Shown: piece after piece, positions 12,086-23,700 of the stretch
Numbering within the stretch: position 1 is the stretch's first letter
Layout of the letters: each line of letters begins with the position of its first letter
From: Jaltomata sinuosa
Taxonomy: Eukaryota; Streptophyta; Magnoliopsida; Solanales; Solanaceae
Length of the DNA stretch: 64,000 bases
Assembly (NCBI GenBank): GCA_003996215.1
Contig: QJPP01004105.1
Span: forward strand, 62,001 to 126,000
Direction of reading: 5' to 3'
Position numbers and translations under genes: made by a program
The notes under the pieces: model-generated
Seen by the model: only the letters and a program-made list of their open reading frames with translations
The model's database searches: none
Told to the model about the DNA's origin: nothing

Positions 12086-13654
12086 CCATTTCTTTACAAT
12101 AACGTCTCAAGAAATTCATCATGAAAGGGATCAGCACACAGAGGTTAACAACTGGATTACCTTGTGAAAGATAGAGTTATCAGCAAAACAGCCTTTCACA
12201 TACACCATATACTTGTCATGCAGCTCAAATGCCTTCTTGACAAAGTCCTGAGGGAAGAGATGGGTCCATCATTGAACCAACTAACAATTACATAAAATGG
12301 ACCTCTATTCACAATATAGAAGATAGTATTTTACCTGCTCCTGTGAACCGTTCGAGGTTTCAGTCTGTAGAAGAACATACATATCATCATTTACAAATTA
12401 CAACACCTATAAATTACAATGCAGAACAAAATTACTTGGAGACCATAAGCATAGCAAGTCGCAAATCCAACTTCAGTTATATGTTACTTATTTTGCAAAA
12501 GCTTTTTACTCGTCTTGTTAAAACTCACATGGACTTTAGACTGGCTTTACAGTTTACGCAAAAGCATCCCTCACAGTGTTCAGATGAAACACTTTTTTTT
12601 TCTGAAGCATAAAACTTTGTCGAAGAGGAGCTAATGGAAGCTAATAGTAATGTCAACAGACAACATTGTCAAGCAAAAGCACAGATTTCTGTTATTAGAT
12701 AGCAAACCTTGTTATTTGCTACATCTGCAGCCTGTTGCACTACGACCATGCCTTCAGCAGCAACGTGCTGCAAATATGAACCATCAGAAAGTGCACAGCC
12801 CCAAATCGGAGCAAAAAGAAGAAAAGCAAACTCTTTAAGTGTTGGTTGCTCAGCATATGGTATGGATGATCAAAATACCTGCTTAAAAATCTCTGCTACT
12901 AGTTCTATTCCTTTAGGAATTTTGTGGAATAGACTATACATTCGAGATAAATCATCGACCTGTATGATGGAAAGGAGAATGGAGGAATAAGAAAAAGCAA
13001 AACAGCTTCAAATACAATGTAAGATCCATAAAAACAATTAAGCACATAACGTCTACAGAAAAAAAAAACGAAAAAAGGATGAGATTTAATACCTTCTCAT
13101 CTCTAAGCAAAGCTCGGCATCCAGAATCCTCCTTCTCAAGCTATTTGATTGGTATATGCAATCAATACCTGATTTTGCATTTTCTGCAGCAAAAATGTTG
13201 GTCTCAGCTTCGAAAAATAAATCCAACCAAAGTAATATAATCAACTGACTCTTTCCGAGTAAAAACTAAAACATTATATTTGTGTGTTTGGTTCAAGAAA
13301 GAAAAGGTTCCGTAAGTAAAAGAACATTTAATACTTGGCAAAGAGGTACAACTTCCGCTCTTCCCTCTCCCAACAGTAAAGAACATTCTTTTCTTTTTTT
13401 GATAACCATGGTGTCCAGGCACAAAGAACATTCAAAAAAAGAAAGGTTTTGTAAAAAAAAGTTCTTCCCTCTTACCAAGGGGAAACATATACAATCAAGT
13501 ACATAACACCAATAACCTGACAAAACTCCACAAAAGTAACCCCTTCATTCTTCCCTTCTTTAGGTTCTAGAAAACAGAGAAATTTTATCAAGCATCAGTT
13601 ATAGTACCACGGCGTTGTCTTGTTGTCCGTTCATAATAGTAGTCGTAGTATTTC

Positions 13655-13931
13655 CCTTATAGTTTCTTGTCCTTCAATTTATGTTACTATCTGTTGTTCC
13701 TTGTGCCTCGATTATCATATTGTTTTGTTATTGTTTCTATTCTGTTACTATCTGTTGTTGTTTCTTGTACTTTTGTTAACTTATTTTTAGGGACTGCTTT
13801 GGACTGTTTTTCCTTGAGCCGAGGGTCTACGGCCTCTCTACCTGTGCGGTAGGGGTAAGATTTGCGTACACTGTACTCTCCCCAGACCCCACTTTGTGGG
13901 ACTACACTAAGTATGTTGTTGTTGTTGTTGC
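13655..13931 (+). mobile_element. TS-type SINE, near full length, (TTG)n tail
   Basis: The 3' part reads GAGCCGAGGGTCTACGGCC, GGTAGGGGTAAGATTTGCGT, CTCCCCAGACCCCACTTTG, and ends in a (TTG)n tail at about 13916-13930. The pyrimidine-rich 5' part (TTGTTGTTTCTTG type) extends left to about 13655. It lies in the large cullin-like intron between exons 14098-14175 and 13093-13183, opposite to the direction of transcription. Confidence 0.75.
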
Positions 13932-15539
13932 TATAGTACCAGATATAACAGTGTATATTCGTAACACATTCATTTGTAAATGAAAATCTTGTCAGGCTTT
14001 ACGCGTATCTATATGACATAATGTACGCTGATATGGAAGATGCTACTAGTTATCGCATGACATAACACAGATATAATTATGAAACTCCAAAACTGACCTC
14101 CAGAAGTTTTGTCTCACTGCTAGAATGCAGATAATGAGACACTGTATCTTTCTCCTTTTTCAAGCACTCCTCTGCCTGTGTTAGCAAAGAACGGGCGGTA
14201 GAACCTATTCTAGTATGAGAAAGGAATACGAGAGCAATTCTCGAGGTGAAAGAGTTGTGAAAAATCATTTGTACCTTTATCATATATTCTGGGAAAGAAT
14301 CTTCAACAATCCAGGTTGAAGCTTTTCGAGAATAATGACAGGCAGAATCTCGAAGCATTGCCTCTTCAAAGTCATTAACGTAGTAATCCATCCTTCCCTT
14401 TCCCATCTCAATATACAAATTTATCACATTCTTCAGTAAAGCTCTGTCGATTTTCTCACCCTCACGTTCCTGATCAATCTGATACAAAACGATACTTCAT
14501 TAAACGTTATAACTAGCAGATAGAATTATAATACATTGAGTACTCTAAGCGGAAAAAAATGAGAAAAGAGATACGTACCAGTGCTATCACAGCATCTGTA
14601 ACTCTACCTTTCACGTCATGATAAACCTATTATCGGCAAACACAATGATATAAGGAGGCCTTTATCATAGTAGTAATTTAGAGAAGACAAATATACGAAG
14701 ACAGCAGAATAATCATTCAAAACTTTAACCAGATCCCGGAAGCAAGACAGACCAACTTCATTAAGTGCAGGGACTTCGGCTCGTTTGATAAAAAACTTGT
14801 CAAGATAATGGAAGAACTTTAAAAGCCACTTGACCATAAGTTTATGAGATGCCCATCTTTTCTCGAGCTCCTTCAACAAGAACTCATCGTGCTTCTTTGT
14901 CAGAGAAGGTAAAACCTAATAAAGCAAATGAAGACTGGTTACTATCACGAATAGCATAGCAAAACAACGAGATTGAGATAGCCAAAAGTTCTTACAATAG
15001 TAAGGATGTAATCTTCGACTGCTTCTTTGTACCTATCGTACAGTTGCTGAGAGTAATCGTGAGGGGCTTTCTGAGTACACATGTTATAGATAGTTCTATG
15101 CTTCGAATTAAGGAGAAAAACTTGTTTCTTCGGGAAAGAAATACAAACTAGAAGTAGTAAACGGAAAGGAGAATTTAGAATGCCAAGGATACGTGTAGAG
15201 CATCACGTACTCGTCTGAGGTGAATGACCCCGGCTCTCTTTCTATGATTATTTTCAACTTGTTAAGTCCTTTCTGAACACATTCCATTCCTTCCTCCAAC
15301 TCGATAGTCTTCTCCTCGGTCTCCTCCATCTCGGAAAATTCTTGTTAACGCGATCTAATATAACGATGAAAAACCATAAATAAAATGGCATTTCATATAC
15401 TAAAAGAAATGCACCAAGTTTCATACTAAAAGAAACACAGATATAGATGATTCATATTAACTGATCAGATGCAGATCTAGCCCTTCGCAACAAGTTCAAC
15501 CGAACCTAATACTTTCGACTCAGACAATGTATACACATG

Positions 15540-16680
15540 TAAAAATTTCTATAAAAAACACACTAAAATTTCAACAAAGATTAGATTCTGAACTCGTAAT
15601 TTCAGAAGTACAATGAGTTCAGTTCTAATAAAAAAATTCATATCCTAGATCAATCATGTATATAAAAATCACTAACATTTCAACAAATATTAGATTCTGA
15701 ACTCGTAATTTAAAAAATATAGTGAGTTCAGTTCTAATAAAAATTTCAAATCCTAGATCCGCCATGTGTATAAAAATCGTAATTTAAAAAATACAGTGAG
15801 TTCAGTTCTAATAAAAACTTCAAATCCTAGATCCGCCATGTGTATAAAAATCACAAACATTTCAACAAATATTAGATTCTGAACTCGTAATTTCAAAAGT
15901 ACAGTGAATTCAGTTATAATAAAAACTTCAAATCCTAGATCGTCCATGTATATAGAAATCACAAACATTTTAACAAATATATTAGATTCTGAACTCGTAA
16001 TTTCAAAAGTACAGTGAATTGAGTTGTAATAAAAACTTCAAATCCTAGATCGTCCATGTATATAGAAATCACTAACATTTCAACAAATATTAGATTTTGA
16101 TCTCGTAATCTCAAAAGTACAACGAGTTCATTTCTAATAAAAACTTCAAATCCTAGACCGTCCATGTATATAGAAATCACTAAAAAAAAGGGCAGCCCGG
16201 TGCACTAAAGCTCCCGCTATGCGCAAGGTCCGGGGAAGGGCTCGACCACAAGGGTCTATAGTACGCAGCCTTACCTTGCATTTCTGCCAGAGGCTGTTTC
16301 CAAGGCTTGAACCCGTAACCTTCTGGTCACATGACAATAACTTTACTAGTTACTCCAAGGCTCCCCTTCAATATAGAAATCACTAACATTTCAACAAATA
16401 TTAGATTCCGAACTCGTAATCTCAAAAGTACAACGAGTTCATTTCTAATAAAAACTTCAAATCCTAGATCCGTCATGCATACAAAAATCACTAACATTTC
16501 AACAAATACTAGATTCTGAAATCGTAATTTCAAAAGTAGAGCGAGTTCAGTTGTAACTTCAAATCCTAGATCCGTCATGTATACAAAAATTACTAACATT
16601 TCAACAAATATTAGATTTTGAACTCATAATTTCAAAAGTACTGTGAGTTCAGTTCTAATAAAAACTTCAAATCCTAGACG
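15540..16680. repeat. Tandem repeat array, about 108-bp period, upstream of cullin-like gene
   Basis: The motif TTAGATTCTGAACTCGTAAT recurs near 15581, 15690, 15870, 15981, 16090, 16400, 16508 and 16601. It is followed each time by GTGAGTTCAGTTCTAATAAA and CTTCAAATCCTAGATC. That is about nine units including a shortened one near 15780. The array begins about 210 bp upstream of the cullin-like ATG, so it lies in its 5'UTR, a leader intron or the promoter. A SINE splits one unit. Confidence 0.85.
16183..16370 (-). mobile_element. SINE inserted in the tandem array, with target duplication
   Basis: A minus-strand copy of the family seen at 6573: read on the minus strand it runs from GGGGAGCCTTGGAGTAACT to GTGCACCGGGCTGCC and a T-rich tail. 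ATATAGAAATCACTA occurs at 16168-16182 and again at 16371-16385, a 15-bp target duplication. The insertion therefore postdates amplification of the 108-bp array. Confidence 0.88.
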
Positions 16681-17784
16681 GTGCTACCTCGAACAAATGT
16701 GAATGGATACTTTCAAACTGTGAAGAAATTACGACAATTGAAGATCGATCTAAGAAACGAATGGGGATAAATAAAACACGAATCCGTAAGATTCGGTTGC
16801 ATTTTGGTTGAAATTTTTTTCAGATGAAAAAAAAATGGCGCTATTCTGACGGAGAAGATGTGGAATTTTCTTGTCTGGGTTTTATTTAAAAGTTCACATA
16901 CTAACTAACTTAACTGTCTTTCTTTCCTCTTATTTTTTCCTTTTTCTTTTTACCCCTTTCTATTCTTTTAATATATTGTAAAAATAATTGACACTTTATA
17001 ATATAATAATCTTAATCTATTTATTTTACTGAAATTTCAAATTTCATATAGTAATTGTTAAAACATTGATGTAATGTCTTCACTATCATAATTTTTTTAA
17101 AAGTTATTATAGGAACATCTATTTATTGTAGAAGGTTAGTTAGGTAGATCATTATCTAGTTTTTCTTATTAGTATTATTATTACTTTCCTATTATCTTAT
17201 TCTTCAATTTTTTTTATTATCTGTTGTTTCCTTTGCTTCGATTGTCGTACTATTTGTTGTTGTTACTTGTCCAATGTAATCTCATTAGTTGGATCTGGAG
17301 AGAATTGAATGTACGCAGACCTTACCTCCTACCTTTGTGGGGTAAAAGGTAGAGAGGTTGTTTCCAATACTCTCAGCTTAAAATAAGTATAATCAAAGCA
17401 AGATTAAAAGAAAAATAACGACAACGAAATAGCAAGATAAACAAAGCAAATAAAGCAATGTAAAAAAATACAGTGAATATAAATCCAAACAAGGTTTATC
17501 AATGTCGAACAAGGCAAAATAAGGTTTTTAAGCTATAGTAATGTCAAAAGCAGCAGAATCAGCTTACAGTAGAGTACCAGAACTAATGCAAGATAAATAA
17601 CTAAAACAAGTTACAATGAGGGTGAACAATTTGTAAACACGGCGAAATTCGATTTCTTTCATCTTCAGAACTTGTCTACGAGCTCGAGCTGGAAGGCCAC
17701 TACCTTGCTCACTGCTGGCAGCAAAATCAACTCGACCTATAACCTCCCGCCAGCATAGATACCAGGTAACTTTGTCCACCAATC
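16681..17784. other. Region between cullin-like 5' end and WDR4-like 3' end
   Basis: Sequence at about 16681-16880 may hold the 5'UTR and promoter of the cullin-like gene (minus strand). 17160-17390 holds TS-SINE-related pieces: a plus-oriented pyrimidine-rich part followed by a minus-oriented block with GTACGCAGACCTTACC. 17564-17784 would be the 3'UTR of the WDR4-like gene. No other coding sequence is supported. Confidence 0.4.
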
Positions 17785-20700
17785 TCATTTTTTCTTATTT
17801 ACTCTCTTGTCGTTCCTCCCTCGCTTTCTAAACTCTCGATTTTCTGAAGGGTACTGCTTCTTGATCAATAGATTACACATTGCTGTTTTCACTGCTTCTG
17901 CAGCTGTTGATAATGCATCTTTCTCAATGAACGAACTCCCCTGCAACGTTTGAAGGAGTTGTTCACCACCTTGTAAATCTTTATCTTCTAAGACACGTGT
18001 CTCCTGCTCAACAGAATCCTGGTTGCTCTCGCAGAAACCATCGAGAACCTTGACCCGAGCTAAAGGTGCTGAATCAGAAGTACATAGAGTCGATGCACCC
18101 ATGACCATCCACAATTGATTCAACGAAGATGCAGCTGCTAAGCTTGTGGGAATAAAAGTCTCCCCAGGAATTGGAACCACCTGGAATTTACATCCAAGGG
18201 AAAAGGTTAAACAAATATAAAACAAAAGGGCAGCCCAGTGAACTAAAGCTCCCCCTATGCGCGGGGTCAAGGGAAGGGCCGGACCACAAGGGTCTATTGT
18301 ACGCAGCCTTACCCTGCATTTCTGCAAGAGGTTGTTTCCACGGCTTGAACCTGTGACCTCCTGGTTACATGACAACAACTTTACCAGTTACACTAAAGAT
18401 CCCCTTCCTCCAGCATTGGAAAAAAATTACAACATTGTCAAGCAGCATCATATAACATTTCCACTTGATGCTTGCAGTTGATACTTCGAACGTGACAAAA
18501 TCAAAATAGATTTCCGTGATTCAGAGAAAGTAAAGGAACCTACTCTTGCAAAATGGAGAGATTTAGCAGAAAGGTTGCAACTCAAAAGCACGACTCCTGC
18601 CAAGCTACAGTGTAAAGGAGAAAGGTATTATGATTCAAGAAACAAATTGACAGCCGTTTATAGGATGAAAAGGCAAGATGTTGACATAACGAGAGACTTG
18701 CCTCTGAATGGCCACTGCGATTAATGATCCACCGGGAGTGGCAGAGAGATCAGTGACAGCCAGCAAGCTGTCATCTATTCCTTCTTTTGACTGTAATAAT
18801 CCTGTCTTCACAATCGTAGAGAAAATTAAGAACTAAGCTAAACATGAAAGCTCAAATACAGTTTCTCATTTCAACACTAGGAAAGCTGAGGAAGAAAGGA
18901 AATGGAACAAAAGGAGATAGATCATTCATGCCCTATTTTCAGTCACCACATGCTTGTGAATTGAAAATCAGCCAAATCATATCTCTAAAGACTTATCCAA
19001 TCGGTTATTGTGATGGAGAGAGGAACTTAAATTAAATCTATCAAATATTTCAGTCCAAAAGAGACGAAGCTACCTCTCCAACATGACAGGTATCAAGAAG
19101 AGAACCACAAGTGAAGTCCCACAAGCGTACCTGGAAAAAAGAGCGTAATGGTTGCATGATATTACAACTCCTTATAGTATATGCTTCAAAGTAGATAAAA
19201 AATGAATATGAAATCACATGCTCATAGAATAATTAATTTCATTTAACAAGGCACTTTAAAAAATAATTTGTACTTTACGTTGCCAATTCTATTTAGTATG
19301 AGTCACTGGTCAATGAAGTGGGAGGAGAATCATGAAAACTCAGGTTTAAATTGCAGCAGAGGCAAAACGAAAACATCTGGGTAATCTCTTCCCATCTACC
19401 AAAGATTTGGTGGGCAGTTACACAATGGAATAATCCCAGGTGCATGCAAGCAGGCCCAGATACCATCATCATAAATAAGACTAGTTTTAGTTTCTACTTG
19501 GTTACGTCACTGGGTAGTGTTGAATAGAGAGGATCAATAGCCAAATACAGAGGATGACATCCGTTATCTCTTCCAAATTGGGCCTTAAAGCACAAAAAGG
19601 TGATTTGAGTAAAAAAAATTTCATTTTAAAATTTTACTCACAGTTGAATCACCACCTCCCGAAAGCAAATACCACTGCTGGGAATCCTTGCTGCAGATGA
19701 AGGCAAGACAGGAAACAAACCTGAAAATTGAGACATAACAAATGAGCCATGACCATGATAACCAGCTAGCGTTCTCAAAAATAGAATTTCCTCCTGTCAA
19801 AATGCATGCCGAAGTTCGAAACTCAACAAATACTTTCATCTCTCTTTAATTTATCCTTCAATTATTTTCTCTTGGGGGGGACACAGGGGGGTCGTCATGG
19901 GGGAGGGGAGGACAAATAGAATTTTTAAACTGTTGTTGGCTGGAAGGCAATAAAATGCATTTTTTTAAAAACAAAAAAAAGATGGTCAAACAGGAGTACC
20001 GAAAGAGAAACATGGATAACAGTAGCACGTTTATTTCCCCGGCTTTTTAAGGTTGTTTTAAACTTGCTCACCAACTCCATATCATTGAAAAAGATGTTCT
20101 TATTTGCATAAGAACCAAAAACACCAATGCCTATGCCAAATTTTGGAATTAATTACAATTCTATTCTAATTTTATGCTCTCTTTTCTGTACCCATTAGTG
20201 GAAGTCTCCGCTCCACCGAGGATAAGGTCTCATTAATCGAACCATGTAAAATTAGTGTCTCCTTTATTTGCTTCAGTTACTGTTTATTTGCTTTTGTTAT
20301 TGTTATTATAAGGTCACTTTGTCTAACTCTACACCACCCGGATTCCCAAACCTATAAAACGTGTAAAAGGAGAATAATTCGGCAAATACACATAAAAATG
20401 CTCCAGTAACACTGTTTTTGCATGGTATAGATATTTCATCAGATGTACAAGTTGGACGACACAAAAAAGGACAACCTAAATCATCCTGGTCAAAATGTCT
20501 TTTCTCCTTTCTTGGGTCAAGTATCCTCTGGCCAAATGTCAAGATTGGCTTTTATCAATAATGACAAGAAAACACAAGATAACAAATTTTAGCAGTATAA
20601 CCAGCATTTCAACAGAAAAAAGCTACTCCCTCCGTCCCAATTTATATGAGTTAGTTTGACTCGGCACGGAGTTTAAGAAAGAAAGACTATTGAAATTTAT

Positions 20701-23700
20701 GGTCTAAAATAAGTCATAGATGTTTGTGCGGCTGTAAATCATTTCATTAAGGGTAAAATAGGCATTTTAAAGTTAAATTGTTACTAAATATAGAAATGTG
20801 TCATTCTTTTCGGGACTGACTAAAAAGGAAAGTGAGTCATATAAACTGGGACAGAGGGAGTATTCTGGATCAGCTGGATTATCACTACTGGGGGTATTAG
20901 GACCACCAGAGTTTCAAGAAATTCTTACTCTGTATGGCCAAGGCAAAAGCTCTGAATCTCGTGAGCTCCATCTGATGGCTTTTCCGGGAAGAGAGAGACC
21001 TGTAATTATGAGTTATGACCCATAAGAAATTTTATGTTAGCAGGAGATCATCAAGAAATCTTACTAAGATTCATGGTTAGTAAGAAGCATGACATTACTC
21101 GGATTTTGAAGTCCCGATCGGCACTAATTATGTATCTTCCGTCAGGTGAAAACTCCTGCATGATGGAAAATTCTCTTTGAGAAAAACTGACTAGCTTTTG
21201 AAACCAGAGGCCTTTGATTATGAGATCAATCAAGTTTGATAGAGAAAAGTGTGATATTATATGTGGCGGGCTAGGAATAAGTTGAACTTAATCTTATATG
21301 AAGTAATCATAGATGATAAGAGTATCATGGTCTAGTTACCAGAATGGATAATGCTTGACTGCCAGAATGGACAAGTCTTGCACGAAATTGTGCAAGAGAT
21401 GTGCATCGAGACAGTAGATCTTTATACATAACGTTTGTGTAAAAGAGTTGAGCCATGAATCCAATTGCCAGAACAGTGTATATAAAAACACAATTTCGTA
21501 GAAAACTGCTTACAAGGACCACACGAGTATCGCAACAATATCTGAGTAAATCACTAACTCATATATATACTGTAAAAAATAGATTCATAGAAAACTAAAG
21601 CAATTTACATGAAAACGAAAGGAAAAACAAAATACCAGACTAGTAATGATGCTGCAGTAGTGAGCAAGAATTGGGACTGCCTTCTTATTGGGCAGACTTT
21701 GATTTTCATGAAAACCTTCGATTCCAACTGCATAAATTACACCAAATTTATCCGCGAAAGATACAAAACGACCATCATTACTGATGGCAACAGCAGTAAC
21801 TCTCTTCTCAGATGACCTATTAAAACCATAGCAGTTAGACAAGCTTCAACTCCTGATGAGGAAAATCCAAAATAAACAAAAAAAGGGAAAGAGGGGGAAA
21901 GAAAATGAACAAATTTCTGCAGTGGCCAGTGCAACCAATAACTATCAGGAAAAAAAGATCTTCTGACGCAGAAAATTTAGAAGAGAATATTATTATTATT
22001 AATTTGATAAGGTTAGATGAAACATTATTATCTTCTCACAGTAGCATTTGACATGATACTATGCATGTGTGTTGCACATGTATGTCACATGATTTTGAGG
22101 AACATTATGAAATTTGTATCAATAATCTACAAAGGGTCATTTGCTACGTGGACTAATTTATCCAATAATCACAAGTTGGATGGGATATCCCAAGATTAAA
22201 TTTGAGATTAGGTTTATACTGTGTTTGGTTGACGGTATAACTTTATCCTGGGATAAATTCATATTAATCCTGAAATATCTTACCTTATCCCGCGTACCAA
22301 ACGACCCCTAACTGAATTCAGAATGATAAGACATGGTTCGAACTTAAAGTTTTGGAAAAACAATATTTAGTTAGTTTTTTTTATTTTTTTTTGGAAACTG
22401 TATCTAGTTAATTATTGTTGCGATATAGTTTTAAGGAATTCATTTTTGTTTTCTTCTTCTTTTTTTGGGAGGGACATGTCTTGGATGATTTTCCACCCAT
22501 TATTACAATTTACAACTTAAGTGATGGCATGGGGTAGAGATCTAAGCTAGCACAGGAGAAAACTGAACCAAATAATATTGGATGAGAGGAAGGAGTTATA
22601 GTTACTTTACACAATTCAAATAAGGAAATGATTTATATAAGTAACATCTTACTCAATTTAAAATTCCTAAATATTAGGAGTTCCAACATATATATAGTTC
22701 AAATAATGAAAGATTTAATAGAGAAAACTTTAGTTAATTTCCAAGTCCTAAATATTATAAAAATAATTAAACGATAATTTTGTCCACTGTGACATACATT
22801 CTAAAAGGGTAAAAGGATTTATCAACATTTTGAGTTGGACCTTCGTGCTTTATAATAGTATAGATTTCACATTGGATAAAAGAATTGTCATTTAATTATT
22901 TTTCTAATATTAAGATATTGAAATTAACTAAAGCTTCAATTATTAAATCTTTCCTTATTTGAACTATATATATGTATAGAGACTCCTAATATTAAGGAAT
23001 TTAAAATCAAGTATGTAGGCGTTTGGCCATAAATATTATTCACAATATTCCGGAATACGTTTTCACTTTATTCCAGAATACTTGTTTGGCCATGAAAACC
23101 AAAAACATATTCGGGAATATGTTTTCACAATTTTTGGTTTTTTGGAAAACACCTCTTGAGGTGTATTCACTATTTTTGGATTCAATTTTTCCTCACTTTA
23201 TTTTTAAATACTACAGTAACTCAATAGTCTAAAATATTTTTGAAAATACTATGGCCAAACACAACTACAACTCTATTTCCAACTTTAAAGTGAATACCAA
23301 ATAAAGTGAATAAAGTGAAACAGTAAATAAAGGAACAAATGATACCAAACTTATTATTGGCTCATCTTGGTCCCTTAATCTAAAGTGACTCATCTTGGTC
23401 CCTTAATCTAATGTTCAGATTTCTTCAAAGAAAAATTTGTATGACTTCAGAATGTATTATTGGCACAGATGAGTACATACAACAACAACATATCCAGTGT
23501 GATTCCACAAGTGGTGTCTAGGGAGAGTTGTATACGTAGACCTTACCCCTACTTTGGTGGGGTAGAGACGTTTCCGATAAATCTTCAACTCAAGAAAATC
23601 ATTTGAGAAAAAACTATGATGAAAATATTGAAGAAAGAAAACTATTGACAATAAAAATAGTAAAAATAACCAAAGTAAAAAAACAAGTAGTAATAAAATT

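Larger units (their letters stand above)
9539..15329 (-). pseudogene. CULLIN1-like gene with two frameshifts
   Basis: Nineteen exons on the minus strand: 15193-15329 (ATG), 14996-15095, 14730-14915, 14579-14626, 14275-14478, 14098-14175, 13093-13183, 12879-12959, 12708-12767, 12335-12364, 12161-12247, 11607-11756, 11461-11516, 11240-11360, 10989-11150, 10766-10909, 10206-10425, 9944-10111, 9539-9640 (TGA). Together they would give about 740 residues, matching plant CUL1. CUL1 is the scaffold of SCF ubiquitin ligases: its N-terminal repeats bind SKP1/F-box and its C terminus binds RBX1 and is neddylated. Visible landmarks are YVMLYT near residue 44, ALNEVGLSCFRDL, TDHFEFNSQFTDKMRRIR and the neddylation-site region VRIMKAKKVL. 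Two exons carry one extra base. Exon 13093-13183 is 91 nt and reads into TGA at 13136-13138 (about residue 267). Exon 10206-10425 is 220 nt and reads into TGA at 10363-10365. All splice sites are intact, so decay is recent, or these are assembly errors. Confidence 0.85.

Noticed and set aside
17564..17788. 74-codon minus-strand ORF after the WDR4-like stop
   Set aside because: It overlaps the stop codon in another frame and has no similarity I recognise; best read as 3'UTR.
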